DNA of 61,898 nt from Paenibacillus pinistramenti (GCF_005869875.1 NZ_VAWG01000018.1:1-61898); one strand, 5' to 3'. Shown: positions 7,671 through 18,822, counted from the first letter of the stretch. Translations and numbers: made by a program. The notes: generated from the sequence alone by a model not told the origin.

Positions 7671-7698
7671 AAAAAAACCCTGGCCATAAGGCCAAGGG
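7671..7698 (-). terminator. Intrinsic terminator of rplM-rpsI
   Basis: The minus strand reads CCCTTGGCC, TTAT, GGCCAGGG and then seven T, a stem of 8 bp with one bulge. It begins about 30 nt after the rpsI stop. Confidence 0.88.
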
Positions 7699-7726
7699 CT
7701 TTTGAATCCTTGATACACAAGGAATA

Positions 7727-8119
7727 TTAACGTTTGGAGAACTGAGGAGCACGGCGAGCTGCTTTGAGGCCGTATTTCTTACGTTCTTTCATACGTGGGT
7801 CACGAGTCAGGAATCCGGCTTTCTTCAAAGCTGGACGGAACTCAGGGTCTGCTTTCAGCAGAGCACGGGAGATACCGTGACGGATTGCGCCGGCTTGACC
7901 GGAAATGCCGCCGCCGTTAGCGATAACGATAACGTCGTAGCTGTTCAAAGTTTCAGTAAGGTTCAAAGGTTGTTTTACGATCAGTTTGAGAGTCTCCAAA
8001 CCGAAATATTCGTTGATATCACGTTTATTGATGACAATGCGTCCTTCACCCGGTACAAGGCGAACACGAGCTACCGAATGTTTACGACGACCTGTCCCAT
8101 AGTATTGTACTTGTGCCAT
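7727..8119 (-). CDS. rpsI: 30S ribosomal protein S9
   Basis: 130 aa, full length, ending in the diagnostic basic tail RRAPQFSKR that reaches the P-site tRNA. The N-terminal half contains [16 protein letters not shown]. It follows rplM by about 20 nt in a two-gene operon and has a GGGAGG ribosome site. Confidence 0.97.
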   Translation of the reverse strand: MAQVQYYGTGRRKHSVARVRLVPGEGRIVINKRDINEYFGLETLKLIVKQPLNLTETLNSYDVIVIANGGGISGQAGAIRHGISRALLKADPEFRPALKKAGFLTRDPRMKERKKYGLKAARRAPQFSKR

Positions 8120-8139
8120 GAAACTGTCCTCCCTTTTAA

Positions 8140-8577
8140 TTATCCGCGAAGTTCGTAAACTTCTGGTTTTTGTGCTTCATGTGGATGTGCAGTGCCTGCG
8201 TATGCTTTCAGTCTCAGCTTCATTTTCTCGCCTTGACGTGTTTTAGGCAGCATGCCGTGTACAGCAGACTCAATCATACGCTCAGGTTTAGTAGCAAGCA
8301 GGTCCTGAGCAACTGTCACTTTCAAACCACCTGGGTGCAGGGAGTGACGGTAATATTTCTTGTTTTGCATCTTCTTGCCTGTCAAAGTAACTTTGTCAGC
8401 ATTGATAACAATTACGAAATCCCCAGTGTCAACATGAGGAGTAAATTGTGGTTTATGTTTGCCGCGGATCAGCGCAGCTGCTTCACTTGCCAAACGACCC
8501 AAAGTTTTGCCTTCAGCGTCAATGATGTACCATTTGCGCTCAACTTCGTTTGGCTTCGCCATATAGGTGGTACGCAT
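8140..8577 (-). CDS. rplM: 50S ribosomal protein L13
   Basis: 145 aa, the normal family length when the ATG at 8577 (MRTTYMAKP) is used; the upstream in-frame codons overlap the AAGGAGGAT ribosome site. Typical motifs [16 protein letters not shown] and [12 protein letters not shown] are present. L13 binds 23S rRNA early in 50S assembly. In B. subtilis the operon is controlled by an L13-binding leader, and this gene also has a long structured leader. Confidence 0.97.
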   Translation of the reverse strand: MRTTYMAKPNEVERKWYIIDAEGKTLGRLASEAAALIRGKHKPQFTPHVDTGDFVIVINADKVTLTGKKMQNKKYYRHSLHPGGLKVTVAQDLLATKPERMIESAVHGMLPKTRQGEKMKLRLKAYAGTAHPHEAQKPEVYELRG

Positions 8578-8765
8578 GAAAAGATCCTCCTTCGTTCTCA
8601 TCACAAATCGTCTTTTAGTATACGGTCAAATCAAGGTAACCCTTAAATTTTAAACCCGTATATTTATCTTCGTTCGTTGATTATTCATCGTTAGAAAAAG
8701 CATGTTGTTAAAACATTTTGTGCACTTCTTGACTCGGGGCCGTGGGATAGCCATCAAGAAACACA
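8578..8765 (-). ncRNA. rplM leader RNA, candidate L13 leader
   Basis: About 190 nt of untranslated RNA lie between the rplM promoter and its start codon. A stem TTCTTGA/TCAAGAA (8754-8760 with 8726-8732) encloses a GC-rich loop. Position and structure agree with the autoregulatory L13 leader of Firmicutes; I cannot confirm the family without a covariance search. Confidence 0.5.
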
Positions 8766-8771
8766 ACTTAT

Positions 8772-8800
8772 ATTCTACAGGATAGAATATAAATACGCAA
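8772..8800 (-). promoter_or_regulatory. Sigma-A promoter of rplM-rpsI
   Basis: TTGCGT (8795-8800), a 17-nt spacer and TAGAAT (8772-8777). A perfect 8-bp dyad, ATATTCTA-CAGGA-TAGAATAT (8770-8790), covers the -10 element and half of the spacer. Confidence 0.7.
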
Positions 8801-8890
8801 GTACTTTTAAGTATTTATTCCACCTCAAGAACCCACAGGCATAATCGGCCGATTCAAAAAGCAGAGACATTCTTTTTCAATCAAAAAAAT

Positions 8891-9229
8891 TCAATCAAAA
8901 AGATCTCCGAACACATCCAAGACGGACTTTTTCTTCTTAGGCTTATAATGGCCTTGTCCGTGGGAAGAGTTGTATCCTTTGCCCTGCTGATAATAGGGAT
9001 TCCCTGAACGGCGTTTGTACTCATCGTCATCATCATGGTCACGGTCATAATAACCGCGGCTTTCTGTCCACTCATTAAATGCAGGACGAATCTCGCGGAT
9101 TCCGCCAAGCAGCTTATCCAGCTCCCCTCGGTCAAGCCAGACCCCTTTGCATTCCGGACACACGTCGATCAATACACCGTCTTTCTGAATTTCCTTCATC
9201 CGCACATCGTGACAAACTGGACATTTCAT
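8891..9229 (-). CDS. TFIIB-type zinc-ribbon protein
   Basis: A 112-aa protein whose first 45 residues form a zf-TFIIB ribbon: Cys3-x2-Cys6 and Cys24-x2-Cys27, followed by GVWLDRGEL. The middle is rich in Asp, Gly and Tyr and probably disordered; the C-terminus has a Lys-rich KPKKKKS stretch before a final helix. The function of this family is unknown. The ATG at 9229 follows TAAGGAGGA. It stands between truA and rplM and is a real but uncharacterised gene. Confidence 0.85.
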   Translation of the reverse strand: MKCPVCHDVRMKEIQKDGVLIDVCPECKGVWLDRGELDKLLGGIREIRPAFNEWTESRGYYDRDHDDDDEYKRRSGNPYYQQGKGYNSSHGQGHYKPKKKKSVLDVFGDLFD

Positions 9230-9321
9230 GTAATAGAGTCCTCCTTACCCTTTTTGAGGGAATACGTTAAGGTTAACGGGATGGTTTCAAAAGACTTGTA
9301 TTGGGCCCCTAAGTTCATCCC

Positions 9322-10101
9322 TTACAGCTCTATTGCATCATACTCCACACTCCACAGCATTAACCCTTTGCTCTCAGCTGTAGGTCCTGCTGCTTTGCGG
9401 TTTACCGCCTCAAGAATGGTTTGTATATCCTCTGGCTTCCGTTTTCCTTCCCCAACCTCAAGCAGCGTTCCCACAATGATACGGACCATATGCTGTAGGA
9501 ATCCATTACCAGTAAGCATGATATGAATGATCCCCTGCTCATTTGAGCCAGAATATAAAGGTGAGTTATCCACTTCAAGCGCTGCTTCATAGATGGTACG
9601 GACGTGGCTGGTTTTAGTGGAATGACGCGAAGCAAACGAAGTGAAATCATGTGTACCGACAAGATAACTGAGTCCTTGACGCATGGCTTCCGTGTCGAGC
9701 TTACCGGGATGGTGGAGCTGATAGTTCCTCCAGAACACATCGGGCACCCGGTTACCATTAATGGTATACCGGTAGGTTTTCCTTTTGGCTGAGCGTCTGG
9801 AGTGAAAATCAAGCGGCACTTCGTTTGCATCAATTATCCGAATATCTGCAGGCAGACGACCATTTAATGCCATCCTCCAACGTTCAAACGGAATCTTCGA
9901 AGACGTAATAAAATGAAACGGCTGCTGGCGTGCATGCACACCGGCGTCCGTCCGGCCAGAGCCATGGATTTTGATGCTTTCTCCCGTTAAGCCCTTTATC
10001 GCCTCTTCAATGCAATCCTGTACCGTATTTCCACCCGGCTGCGTCTGGAATCCATAGTAATTCGTACCGTCATAACAGACTGTCATCAGTAAATTGCGCA
10101 A
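9322..10101 (-). CDS. truA: tRNA pseudouridine(38-40) synthase TruA
   Basis: Isomerises U38-U40 in the anticodon arm of tRNAs. The catalytic Asp is Asp52 in GSGRTDAGVHA, and the C-terminal GNGFLQHMVRIIVG motif is present. I choose TTG at 10101 (MRNLLMTVCYDG): GGAGG lies 7 nt upstream, while the in-frame GTG at 10116 is itself part of that ribosome site. It follows rplQ as in B. subtilis, but the ecfA-ecfA'-ecfT genes that separate them there are absent here. Confidence 0.93.
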   Translation of the reverse strand: MRNLLMTVCYDGTNYYGFQTQPGGNTVQDCIEEAIKGLTGESIKIHGSGRTDAGVHARQQPFHFITSSKIPFERWRMALNGRLPADIRIIDANEVPLDFHSRRSAKRKTYRYTINGNRVPDVFWRNYQLHHPGKLDTEAMRQGLSYLVGTHDFTSFASRHSTKTSHVRTIYEAALEVDNSPLYSGSNEQGIIHIMLTGNGFLQHMVRIIVGTLLEVGEGKRKPEDIQTILEAVNRKAAGPTAESKGLMLWSVEYDAIEL

Positions 10102-10154
10102 ATTTATGTCCTCCACAAATTGTTCATCCTCGCTTCAGAGGGAGGTTGAAACAG

Positions 10155-10202
10155 AAAAACTCTCCGATAGCTGAGCCATGCGGCAGCCGCTACAGAGAGT
10201 TT
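10155..10202 (-). terminator. Terminator after rplQ
   Basis: AAACTCTC and GAGAGTTT (10195-10202 with 10157-10164) enclose a second TAGC/GCTA pairing and are followed by TTC. It lies about 30 nt after the rplQ stop and would end the S10-spc-alpha transcript. No clear promoter fits between it and truA, so partial readthrough is likely. Confidence 0.7.
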
Positions 10203-10230
10203 ATCATCACAGCCAGGTTAGAAATACAAC

Positions 10231-10596
10231 CTAAGCGCGGTCAACCAGTTCCAGGTAAACGATTGGAGCAGCATCGCCGCGGCGAGGTCCCAATTTCAGG
10301 ATACGAGTGTATCCGCCTGGACGTTCGTTGTAACGAGGTGCGATATCAGCGAAAAGCTTTTGGATTGCATCCTGCTCTCCGTCGATAGATTCACGACGAA
10401 CATAAGCAGCTACTTGACGACGAGCGTGCAAGTCACCACGTTTTGCCTTCGTAATCAGCTTCTCAGCGATCGAACGAACTTCTTTAGCTTTAGCCTCAGT
10501 AGTTTCGATACGCTCATACAAGAACAAATCTGTTACCAGGTCGCGAAACAAAGCTTTACGAGCGCTGGAGTCGCGTCCCAACTTTTGGTATGCCAT
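10231..10596 (-). CDS. rplQ: 50S ribosomal protein L17
   Basis: 121 aa with the conserved start [20 protein letters not shown] and the terminal [20 protein letters not shown]. Last gene of the alpha operon, 40 nt after rpoA, with ribosome site AAGGGAGG. Confidence 0.97.
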   Translation of the reverse strand: MAYQKLGRDSSARKALFRDLVTDLFLYERIETTEAKAKEVRSIAEKLITKAKRGDLHARRQVAAYVRRESIDGEQDAIQKLFADIAPRYNERPGGYTRILKLGPRRGDAAPIVYLELVDRA

Positions 10597-10636
10597 CTGT
10601 TTTTCCCTCCCTTATCAAAGCTTAGACAGACGAGAA

Positions 10637-11581
10637 TTAGTCTTCCGAACGGAGACCAAGCCCGAGCTCTTGAAGCTTCTCTTGAACTTCTTCCAAAGAT
10701 TTACGACCAAGGTTACGAACCTTCATCATATCTTCTTCCGTCTTCGTAGTAAGCTCCTGAACGGTATTAATACCTGCACGTTTCAAGCAGTTATATGACC
10801 GAACTGAGAGATCGAGTTCTTCAATCGTCATCTCAAGCACTTTTTCTTTCTTGTCTTCTTCCTTCTCAACCATGATCTCTGCATCTTTAGCTTCATCAGT
10901 CAAACCAACGAACAGATACAGATGCTCAGTAAGGATCTTGGCACCAAGACTTACTGCTTCTTCCGGACGAATGCTGCCATCCGTCCAAACTTCCATGGTG
11001 AGTTTGTCGTAGTTCGTTACCTGTCCGACACGTGTGTTCTCAATAACGTAGTTCACACGGGAAATCGGTGTATAGATCGAATCGACAGGAATGACTCCGA
11101 TCGGCTGATCCTCACGTTTATTCTTGTCGGCCTGTACGTAACCGCGTCCGCGGTTTGCAAAGATACGCATATGAAGTCTGGAACCAGGACCTAAAGTTGC
11201 AAGATGAAGATCCGGGTTCAGAATTTCAACATCGCTATCCGCACGAATATCACCTGCAGTGACAACGCCCTCGCCCTCAGCATCGATTTCGAGCACTTTC
11301 TCCTCGTCCGAATGAATTTTGAGCGAGAGAGCTTTCAAGTTCAGAATGATTTCCGTCACGTCTTCCTTTACGCCAGGAATCGTCGAGAATTCATGAAGAA
11401 CACCATCGATTTGAACCGAAGTTGCCGCAGCACCAGGGAGAGAGGACAACAGAATACGCCGAAGCGAGTTGCCCAGAGTCGTGCCGTATCCCCGCTCAAG
11501 CGGTTCAACTACGAATTTCCCATAAGTACCGTTATCGTTAACTTCTACGGTTTCAATTTTTGGCTTTTCGATTTCTATCAC
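10637..11581 (-). CDS. rpoA: RNA polymerase alpha subunit
   Basis: 314 aa. The N-terminal assembly domain contains [21 protein letters not shown] and the C-terminal domain has [19 protein letters not shown] with the helix-hairpin-helix that contacts UP elements and activators. Starts with GTG at 11581 after GAAGGAGG. Sits in the usual rpsK-rpoA-rplQ order. Confidence 0.98.
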   Translation of the reverse strand: MIEIEKPKIETVEVNDNGTYGKFVVEPLERGYGTTLGNSLRRILLSSLPGAAATSVQIDGVLHEFSTIPGVKEDVTEIILNLKALSLKIHSDEEKVLEIDAEGEGVVTAGDIRADSDVEILNPDLHLATLGPGSRLHMRIFANRGRGYVQADKNKREDQPIGVIPVDSIYTPISRVNYVIENTRVGQVTNYDKLTMEVWTDGSIRPEEAVSLGAKILTEHLYLFVGLTDEAKDAEIMVEKEEDKKEKVLEMTIEELDLSVRSYNCLKRAGINTVQELTTKTEEDMMKVRNLGRKSLEEVQEKLQELGLGLRSED

Positions 11582-11683
11582 TGCATTACCCTCCTTCGAA
11601 GCGTCGCTCCTAATGAAACTCTACCTGTGAGTTAAATTTCATGTAGTATGCCTAAACATCCATTGTTACCAAATGATGATGCC

Positions 11684-11711
11684 GTTATACCACACTAAAG
11701 GCTGGCTTCAA
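11684..11711 (-). promoter_or_regulatory. Candidate internal promoter upstream of rpoA
   Basis: TTGAAG (11706-11711), a 16-nt spacer and TATAAC (11684-11689) with an upstream TGG extended -10. It lies in the 130-nt gap between rpsK and rpoA and could give extra alpha-subunit expression. Confidence 0.4.
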
Positions 11712-12107
11712 TTAGACACGACGACGTTTTGGAGGACGGCATCCGTTGTGCGGAATCGGAGTTACGTCTTTAATCATGTTAACTTCGAGACCTGCAGCTT
11801 GAAGCGAGCGGATCGCAGCTTCACGGCCGGCGCCAGGACCTTTAACCATAACTTCGACAGTTTTCATACCATGTTCCATCGCAGCTTTAGCAGCAGATTC
11901 AGCAGCCATTTGTGCAGCAAATGGAGTAGATTTACGGGATCCTTTGAAACCAAGACCGCCTGAGCTTGCCCAGGAGATCGCGTTTCCGTGCGGATCAGTA
12001 ATCGTTACAATCGTGTTATTGAAAGTGGAGCGGATATGAGCCACGCCAGATTCAATATTTTTACGGTCACGACGTTTAGTACGTACGACTTTTTTAGGTT
12101 TAGCCAT
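11712..12107 (-). CDS. rpsK: 30S ribosomal protein S11
   Basis: 131 aa, with [16 protein letters not shown] and the conserved C-terminus [22 protein letters not shown] ending ([16 protein letters not shown]). Part of the platform of the 30S subunit. Follows rpsM by about 20 nt. Confidence 0.97.
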   Translation of the reverse strand: MAKPKKVVRTKRRDRKNIESGVAHIRSTFNNTIVTITDPHGNAISWASSGGLGFKGSRKSTPFAAQMAAESAAKAAMEHGMKTVEVMVKGPGAGREAAIRSLQAAGLEVNMIKDVTPIPHNGCRPPKRRRV

Positions 12108-12126
12108 TGTCTGTTATCCTCCCTTC

Positions 12127-12495
12127 TTACTTCTTCTTGTTCGCTACAGTACGACGAGGACCTTTGCGAGTACGAGCATTAGTCTTAGTACGTTGACCAC
12201 GAACAGGCAGGCCACGACGGTGACGTACACCGCGGTAGCAACCGATTTCCATCAAACGTTTAATATTTAAGGAAATTTCACGACGCAGGTCGCCTTCTAC
12301 TTTAACCTCTTTGTCGATCGTTTCACGTAATTTGCCCACTTCATCTTCCGTCAAATCCCGAACGCGAGTGTCCGGATTGATGCCTGTTTCAGCCAAAATT
12401 TTCTGGGAAGTCGTCTTACCGATTCCGAAAATGTAAGTCAAGGCGATCTCAACGCGTTTATCACGTGGCAAATCCACTCCAGCAATACGTGCCAT
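12127..12495 (-). CDS. rpsM: 30S ribosomal protein S13
   Basis: 122 aa starting [21 protein letters not shown] and ending with the basic [15 protein letters not shown] tail that contacts tRNA. Lies directly after rpmJ. Confidence 0.97.
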   Translation of the reverse strand: MARIAGVDLPRDKRVEIALTYIFGIGKTTSQKILAETGINPDTRVRDLTEDEVGKLRETIDKEVKVEGDLRREISLNIKRLMEIGCYRGVRHRRGLPVRGQRTKTNARTRKGPRRTVANKKK

Positions 12496-12518
12496 TTTAC
12501 GCTACACCCCCTTCTAAA

Positions 12519-12677
<159 letters not shown>

Positions 12678-12687
12678 CTACGAAATA

Positions 12688-12798
12688 AGTTTTAGTAAGT
12701 AAAACTGGCTTCAAAGCATTTCGCACAGTTCCGCTACGCAAAACTCTCTTCGCGAGCCTTATGAGGCTTCATGAAAGCCCAACTTTAATAGTATACCA
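12688..12798 (-). promoter_or_regulatory. Promoter and leader hairpins before rpmJ
   Basis: A strong extended -10, TGGTATACT (12790-12798), without a clear -35, starts a leader of about 150 nt before rpmJ. The leader contains AGTTTTA/TAAAACT (12700-12706 with 12688-12694) and a small AGCCT/AGGCT hairpin. It could drive rpmJ-rpsM-rpsK-rpoA-rplQ separately from the upstream genes. Confidence 0.45.
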
Positions 12799-12826
12799 CA
12801 AATCTATTGAAAAGCGGTAATGGAAT

Positions 12827-13042
12827 CTATTTACGATAAGTAATACGGCCTTTAGTCAGATCGTAAGGTGACAATTGTACGACCACTTTATCTCCCGTAA
12901 GGATACGAATGAAGTGCATCCGCAGCTTACCAGAAACATGGGCAAGAATTTGATGACCGTTCTCAAGCTCTACTCTAAAAGTAGCATTCGGCAGCGGTTC
13001 AATAACCGTACCTTCGACTTCAATGACATCTTCTTTAGCCAA
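12827..13042 (-). CDS. infA: Translation initiation factor IF-1
   Basis: 71 aa of the S1/OB fold, starting [20 protein letters not shown] and containing [20 protein letters not shown]. Binds the 30S A site during initiation. The start is TTG at 13042, with AAGGAG 7 nt upstream; the previous gene ends only 2 nt before it. Confidence 0.97.
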   Translation of the reverse strand: MAKEDVIEVEGTVIEPLPNATFRVELENGHQILAHVSGKLRMHFIRILTGDKVVVQLSPYDLTKGRITYRK

Positions 13043-13044
13043 AG

Positions 13045-13350
13045 TCAGTCTCCTTTCTCTTCGGTTCTAGTATCGGTGAATTGCTGGAACGATATAACTG
13101 CATGACGCAATTTTCCGTTCGTAACCCGACCGTTTTCGTTTAAACTGTTTACAACCTCTTCGCTTATCCAGGACGTTAGCTCCAAGTGCTGGAGATTTTT
13201 GCGTTTGGCTTGATCAAACTTGCGTTTGTCACCATCCGAAATACGAACAAACTTATCGTCAATCCGTTCGACTATGACTCCATAGGAGCCAGCGTCTTTC
13301 CCTTTCAACACCTTAACTAACTGTCCGATTTGCCCATTTCTGATATCCAC
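13045..13350 (-). CDS. KOW-domain RNA-binding protein (L14e-like)
   Basis: A 101-aa protein with a KOW motif ([21 protein letters not shown]) resembling the archaeal/eukaryotic L14e family. It lies between map and infA as its B. subtilis counterpart does. Its role is not established, though a ribosome-associated one is likely. I choose GTG at 13350 because GGTGGAG lies 6 nt upstream; an in-frame GTG at 13362 is inside that site. The stop codon nearly touches the infA start, suggesting coupled translation. Confidence 0.85.
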   Translation of the reverse strand: MDIRNGQIGQLVKVLKGKDAGSYGVIVERIDDKFVRISDGDKRKFDQAKRKNLQHLELTSWISEEVVNSLNENGRVTNGKLRHAVISFQQFTDTRTEEKGD

Positions 13351-13362
13351 TAAATACTCCAC

Positions 13363-14115
13363 CTACGCATTCAGCTTTGTGAGTATTTCCATGCCATCCT
13401 TCGTCACAGCAACTGTGTGTTCGAAGTGCGCGCATAAAGATCCATCAACGGTCACGACAGTCCAATTGTCCTCAAGCGTTCTAACATAACGCTTACCGGC
13501 ATTAACCATCGGCTCGATAGCAAGAACCATACCTGGTTTAAGTCTTGGTCCGCGATCAGGAACACCATAGTTTGGAATTTGTGGTTCCTCATGCAGCTTT
13601 GTGCCAATGCCGTGACCGACATATTCACGTACTACCGAAAAACCTTCCTTCTCAATATAGGTCTGAATCGCATGAGATATTGTAAACAAGCGGACATCCG
13701 GCTTCACAAGTTCAAGCCCGGCATATAAAGAGCCTTCCGTTACATCAAGGAGTTTCTGAGCTTCATCAGAGATGCGGCCAACCGGATAGGTCCAGGCAGA
13801 ATCCCCATGATACCCTCGGTACTCAGCGCCGATGTCGAACGTGACGATGTCGCCTTCGTTTAACTTACGTTTACCGGGAAATCCATGCACCAATTCTTCA
13901 TTAACCGAAGCGCAAATGCTGTAAGGAAAACCGTTATAGTTCTTAAAAGATGGCACCGCGTCTTGACTGCGAATGTACTTGTCGGCAATTTCATCAAGTT
14001 CTCCCGTCGTAATGCCCGGCTCGATCGCTTGGGCCAAGATCTTATGCGTTTCCGCTACGATCCGCCCCGCTTCTCTCATAAAGCCCAGTTCCGTTTCGGA
14101 TTTAATGATGATCAT
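13363..14115 (-). CDS. map: Methionine aminopeptidase, type I
   Basis: 250 aa. Removes N-terminal Met from new proteins. The five metal ligands are visible: the two Asp of [17 protein letters not shown], His in YVGHGIG, Glu in AIEPM and Glu in HFEHTV. Its ribosome site lies in the end of adk, so the two are translationally linked. Confidence 0.97.
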   Translation of the reverse strand: MIIIKSETELGFMREAGRIVAETHKILAQAIEPGITTGELDEIADKYIRSQDAVPSFKNYNGFPYSICASVNEELVHGFPGKRKLNEGDIVTFDIGAEYRGYHGDSAWTYPVGRISDEAQKLLDVTEGSLYAGLELVKPDVRLFTISHAIQTYIEKEGFSVVREYVGHGIGTKLHEEPQIPNYGVPDRGPRLKPGMVLAIEPMVNAGKRYVRTLEDNWTVVTVDGSLCAHFEHTVAVTKDGMEILTKLNA

Positions 14116-14120
14116 TACAC

Positions 14121-14768
<648 letters not shown>

Positions 14769-14865
14769 TTATCGCTCCCTCTCTGAGTAACAGTTGCTGC
14801 ATGAAACAGCACGAAAGGCGCCAGGCGAGATCAAAACGCACAACCCCGATCCTGGAACCTGTCGC

Positions 14866-16164
14866 CTACTTCTTAATAAAACCTTTGTAATGCCGTTTGA
14901 TCAATTGGCTTTCGATCTGCTTCATTGTATCCAATGCTACACCAATGACGATTAGCAGTGAAGTACCGCCGATTTGCACGGATTGAGGAAGTCCAGCCAA
15001 AGCTCCGAATACAACCGGAAGGATGGAAACCGCAGCCAGGAAAATCGCGCCGGTCATTGTCAAACGTGACATAACTCGAACCAAGTACTTCTCTGTTGTT
15101 TTACCAGGACGGATGCCTGGAATATATCCACCATTTTTCTTCATTTGATCCGCCATTTGAGTCGGATTCATCTGAACGAAAGTGTAGAAGAAAGTAAAGC
15201 CAATAATCATAATTACGTACAATACGATACCTAGCGGATCGCTGGTTCTTAAATGTGTGGTAATCCATTTAGCCCATGTGTGAGTCGACCAGAAGTTCGC
15301 GATAATAACCGGAAACTGTAGAAGAGACACAGCAAAGATTACTGGAATAACACCCGCCGCATTAATCTTAAGCGGAATGTGAGTGTTTTGTCCGCCATAC
15401 ATTTTGTTACCAACAACACGCTTAGCGTATTGTACAGGGATTTTTCGAATAGCCTGTTGAATGTACACAACCCCAACAACAATCAGAACACAGATAATCA
15501 GGATGATCACTGTCTTCATCGTGTTATAGAACGGCTGGCCATCCTTAATGAAATCAGACTTTGCTACCGCTTGGATGTGCTGCGGAATAGCAGCCACGAT
15601 ACCAGCAAAGATGATAATAGATATCCCGTTGCCGATCCCTTTTTCGGTAATTTGCTCACCCAGCCACATTAGGAACGAAGTACCTGCTGTCAATACAATT
15701 GCAATTAGAAGATAATCAACAAACGTAGCGTTTGGTACCATCTCCGTACCATACAAGCGGTTAAAGCCGATAGCCATTGCAAAAGATTGAATCAGACCAA
15801 GAATAACCGTACCATAACGGGTAAGCTGAGCTGATTTCTTCTTCCCTTGCTCGCCTTGTTTAGCCCATTCAGCCAGCTTTGGGATAACATCCATGGAAAG
15901 CAGCTGTACGATGATCGATGAAGTAATATACGGCATGATCCCGAGCGCGAAGATAGAGAAATTCTTTAGAGCGCCTCCGGAGAAGGTGCTTAAAAGACCG
16001 AACAGTTCGCTACCGGCATTATTTGTTGTATTAAACACATCTTTATTAACACCCGGTACCGGTACGAATGTACCGATCCGGTAAATAATAAAGATAAATA
16101 ATGTAAACAGGATCCGGTTGCGGAGTTCCTTCACATGCCATATATTCTTAACCGTTTTAAACAT
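14866..16164 (-). CDS. secY: Preprotein translocase subunit SecY
   Basis: 432 aa with ten transmembrane segments, the channel of the Sec translocon. Starts [20 protein letters not shown]. Includes the cytoplasmic loop PVQYAKRVVGNKMYGGQNTH and the C-terminal IGVALDTMKQIESQLIKRHY. The start overlaps the rplO stop as TAATG, a sign of coupled translation. Its partner SecE is at 42422-42613. Confidence 0.97.
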   Translation of the reverse strand: MFKTVKNIWHVKELRNRILFTLFIFIIYRIGTFVPVPGVNKDVFNTTNNAGSELFGLLSTFSGGALKNFSIFALGIMPYITSSIIVQLLSMDVIPKLAEWAKQGEQGKKKSAQLTRYGTVILGLIQSFAMAIGFNRLYGTEMVPNATFVDYLLIAIVLTAGTSFLMWLGEQITEKGIGNGISIIIFAGIVAAIPQHIQAVAKSDFIKDGQPFYNTMKTVIILIICVLIVVGVVYIQQAIRKIPVQYAKRVVGNKMYGGQNTHIPLKINAAGVIPVIFAVSLLQFPVIIANFWSTHTWAKWITTHLRTSDPLGIVLYVIMIIGFTFFYTFVQMNPTQMADQMKKNGGYIPGIRPGKTTEKYLVRVMSRLTMTGAIFLAAVSILPVVFGALAGLPQSVQIGGTSLLIVIGVALDTMKQIESQLIKRHYKGFIKK

Positions 16165-16604
16165 TAGATCACCTCAGTTTTACCGCCGGCAGCTTCGATC
16201 TTCTCTACCGCAGATTGAGAGAACTTGTTAGCTTTAACAGTTAGCTTGACAGTGAGCTCACCGTTGCCCAGGATTTTGATTCCGCTTTTTGCGTCTTTCA
16301 CAATCCCTTGTGCAAACAACAGCTCAGGAGTCACTTCAGTATCCGCAGCAAAGTTGTTCAAAGTATCCAAGTTCACAATCGCGTACTCTTTACGAGTAGG
16401 ATTCACGAAACCACGCTTTGGCAAGCGACGATACAAAGGGTTTTGCCCCCCCTCAAAGCCAGGGCGAACGCCACCGCCGGAGCGGGCGTTTTGACCTTTG
16501 TGACCACGGGAAGAGGTTTTACCCATACCGCTACTTGTACCGCGACCTACGCGTTTGCGTTCTTTGCGGGAACCAGGAGCTGGAGAAAGTTCATGTAACT
16601 TCAT
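16164..16604 (-). CDS. rplO: 50S ribosomal protein L15
   Basis: 146 aa with the glycine-rich N-terminus [19 protein letters not shown] and [23 protein letters not shown] at 16604 is used because the in-frame GTG at 16616 lies in the GGAGGTG ribosome site. Overlaps secY by one base (TAATG). Confidence 0.96.
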   Translation of the reverse strand: MKLHELSPAPGSRKERKRVGRGTSSGMGKTSSRGHKGQNARSGGGVRPGFEGGQNPLYRRLPKRGFVNPTRKEYAIVNLDTLNNFAADTEVTPELLFAQGIVKDAKSGIKILGNGELTVKLTVKANKFSQSAVEKIEAAGGKTEVI

Positions 16605-16654
16605 CGTTCGTTGCACCTCCTTAATTAAGTGTCAGTAGTTCTAAGAAGCTTAAA

Positions 16655-16834
16655 TTAAACTTCTTCAACTTTAACCAGGTGATTTACATGATTGATCATG
16701 CCGCGAATTGCAGCATTGTCTTCATGAGTCACGGTTTGGTTGATTTTGCGAAGACCCAAAGTCTTAACAGTAGTACGTTGGTTCTCCGGACGGCCGATCA
16801 AACTCCGTACGAGGGTAATTTGAAGTTTTGCCAC
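16655..16834 (-). CDS. rpmD: 50S ribosomal protein L30
   Basis: 59 aa when started at GTG 16834 ([16 protein letters not shown]), which follows AAGGAGGGAATCCAA. The longer open frame to 16894 would overlap the end of rpsE and is not supported. Normal spc operon position. Confidence 0.95.
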   Translation of the reverse strand: MAKLQITLVRSLIGRPENQRTTVKTLGLRKINQTVTHEDNAAIRGMINHVNHLVKVEEV

Positions 16835-16847
16835 TTGGATTCCCTCC

Positions 16848-17345
16848 TTAACCGAGAAGTTCTTCGACGGTTTTACCGCGTAATTTCGCCACATCTTCAG
16901 CGCGCTTCAGACGGGACAAGCCCTCCAAAGTTGCGTTGACCATGTTGATGGAATTCGAAGAACCTAAAGATTTTGTCAAAATGTCGCCTACACCAGCCAA
17001 TTCAAGAACCGCACGAACTGGACCGCCAGCGATTACACCAGTACCTTCAGAAGCCGGCTTCAACAATACGCGGCCAGCGCCAAAGTGACCAGTAACAAGG
17101 TGAGGAATAGTTGTGCCAACGAGTGGTACATGAACCAGATTTTTCTTAGCATCTTCGATGCCTTTACGGATCGCATCTGGAACTTCGCCAGCTTTACCGA
17201 TACCAGCGCCTACCCAGCCTTTGCCGTCGCCGACAACAACGAGAGCGCTGAAGCTGAAACGACGTCCGCCTTTAACTACTTTAGCTACGCGGTTAATATT
17301 AACAACTCTTTCAGTCAATTCAAGAGTATTCGGATCTACACGCAA
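16848..17345 (-). CDS. rpsE: 30S ribosomal protein S5
   Basis: 165 aa starting at TTG 17345 ([20 protein letters not shown]), with AAGGAGGT upstream. Contains [20 protein letters not shown] in the N-terminal double-stranded-RNA-binding domain. Involved in decoding fidelity and mRNA helicase activity of the 30S entry site. Confidence 0.97.
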   Translation of the reverse strand: MRVDPNTLELTERVVNINRVAKVVKGGRRFSFSALVVVGDGKGWVGAGIGKAGEVPDAIRKGIEDAKKNLVHVPLVGTTIPHLVTGHFGAGRVLLKPASEGTGVIAGGPVRAVLELAGVGDILTKSLGSSNSINMVNATLEGLSRLKRAEDVAKLRGKTVEELLG

Positions 17346-17372
17346 GTCGTTTACCTCCTTTTGAAAAATATC

Positions 17373-17741
17373 TTAGAATTCAAGCCCTGCTTCGCGAGCA
17401 GCGTCAGCCAGCGCTTGAATACGTCCATGGTACAAGTAACCTCCACGGTCAAATACCACGACTTTAACACCTTTATCTTGACCACGTTTTGCAATCAAAG
17501 TGCCCACTTTACGAGCGGATTCGACGTTAGCGCCATTACCGATTTCAGAAGCCAGTTCTTTGTCCACTGTAGAAGCGGAAGCCAAAGTTACACCAGCAAC
17601 GTCATCGATCAATTGTGCATAGATGTGCTTCTCAGAACGGTAAACGTTCAATCTTGGACGCTCAGCAGTTCCTTGAACTTTCTTACGCACTCGCAGATGT
17701 CTTTTCAAACGTGCTTTATTTTTATCACCTTTTGTAATCAT
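17373..17741 (-). CDS. rplR: 50S ribosomal protein L18
   Basis: 122 aa ([20 protein letters not shown]), ending [18 protein letters not shown]; binds 5S rRNA. I favour ATG 17741 because the family starts MITK, but the in-frame ATG at 17750 is closer to the AAAGGAG site, so three extra N-terminal residues are possible. Confidence 0.93.
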   Translation of the reverse strand: MITKGDKNKARLKRHLRVRKKVQGTAERPRLNVYRSEKHIYAQLIDDVAGVTLASASTVDKELASEIGNGANVESARKVGTLIAKRGQDKGVKVVVFDRGGYLYHGRIQALADAAREAGLEF

Positions 17742-17820
17742 GAGTTTCATTTCACTCCTTTCGGATTACGATGCAAGCAGACTAACATTAAAAAGCCAGA
17801 GGGGGCCGCGGTAAAGAAGA

Positions 17821-18363
17821 TTATTTCTTCTTACCAGCTTTACCCTCTTTGCGGATGATACGTTCGCCTTCGTATTTGATACCTTTACCTTTGTAAGGTT
17901 CAGGCTCACGTACGGAGCGGATTTTAGCAGCGTAAGCACCTACGCGCTCTTTGTCGATGCCTTTAACGATAATCTTAGTGTTCGAAGGAACTTCGAACTC
18001 AATACCGTCTTCAGGCGTGATTTCAACTGGATGGGAGTAACCAACGTTCAGAACGATCTTCTTGCCGGACAAGCTTGCGCGGTAACCGACACCCACCAGT
18101 TCAAGGTTCTTAGAGAAACCTTCTGTTACACCACTTACCATGTTGTTAACAACACTACGTGTTGTACCGTGAAGGGAACGATGCAATTTATTATCAGAAG
18201 GACGTTCAATGTTGATGACATTGTCCTCAACTACGACCTTCATGTCTTTATGAAGCTCACGAGTCAAGGATCCTTTAGGACCTTTAACTGTAATAACCGT
18301 GTTATTCAGTGTGACATCCACACCACTTGGTACTGTAATTGGTTTGCGACCAATACGGGACAT
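17821..18363 (-). CDS. rplF: 50S ribosomal protein L6
   Basis: 180 aa, starting [19 protein letters not shown] and ending with the [20 protein letters not shown] motif. ATG 18363 is chosen over an upstream GTG that overlaps the GGAGGTG ribosome site. Confidence 0.97.
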   Translation of the reverse strand: MSRIGRKPITVPSGVDVTLNNTVITVKGPKGSLTRELHKDMKVVVEDNVINIERPSDNKLHRSLHGTTRSVVNNMVSGVTEGFSKNLELVGVGYRASLSGKKIVLNVGYSHPVEITPEDGIEFEVPSNTKIIVKGIDKERVGAYAAKIRSVREPEPYKGKGIKYEGERIIRKEGKAGKKK

Positions 18364-18393
18364 TTGCTGCACCTCCTTGTTTTGTGACGTTTA

Positions 18394-18792
18394 TTACCAA
18401 ACGTAGCAGACAACTTCGCCGCCGGCTTTAGACTGGCGAGCTTCCTTGTCGGTCATAACACCTTTCGATGTTGAAATGATCGCGATTCCCAAACCGCCGA
18501 GTACACGAGGAATCTCGTTGCTCTTCGTGTAAACGCGAAGACCTGGTTTACTGATTCTCTTAAGACCAGTAATAACGCGCTCGTTGTTAGCGCCGTATTT
18601 CAGGAAAATACGGATCATTCCTTGTTTGTTATCGTCGATATATTCCGCGTCGCGGATAAAACCTTCACGCTTCAAGATTTCAGCGATTTGTTTTTTAATC
18701 GTCGAAGCAGGCATTTCTACAGTTTCGTGACGCACAGTGTTTGCGTTACGAATACGTGTAAGCATATCTGCAATAGGATCTGACATAGTCAT
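18394..18792 (-). CDS. rpsH: 30S ribosomal protein S8
   Basis: 132 aa, [20 protein letters not shown] at the start and [20 protein letters not shown] near the end. Binds the central domain of 16S rRNA; in other bacteria it represses the spc operon. Confidence 0.97.
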   Translation of the reverse strand: MTMSDPIADMLTRIRNANTVRHETVEMPASTIKKQIAEILKREGFIRDAEYIDDNKQGMIRIFLKYGANNERVITGLKRISKPGLRVYTKSNEIPRVLGGLGIAIISTSKGVMTDKEARQSKAGGEVVCYVW

Positions 18793-18822
18793 TCGTGTAA
18801 ACCTCCTTCCCGATCTCGTTAA

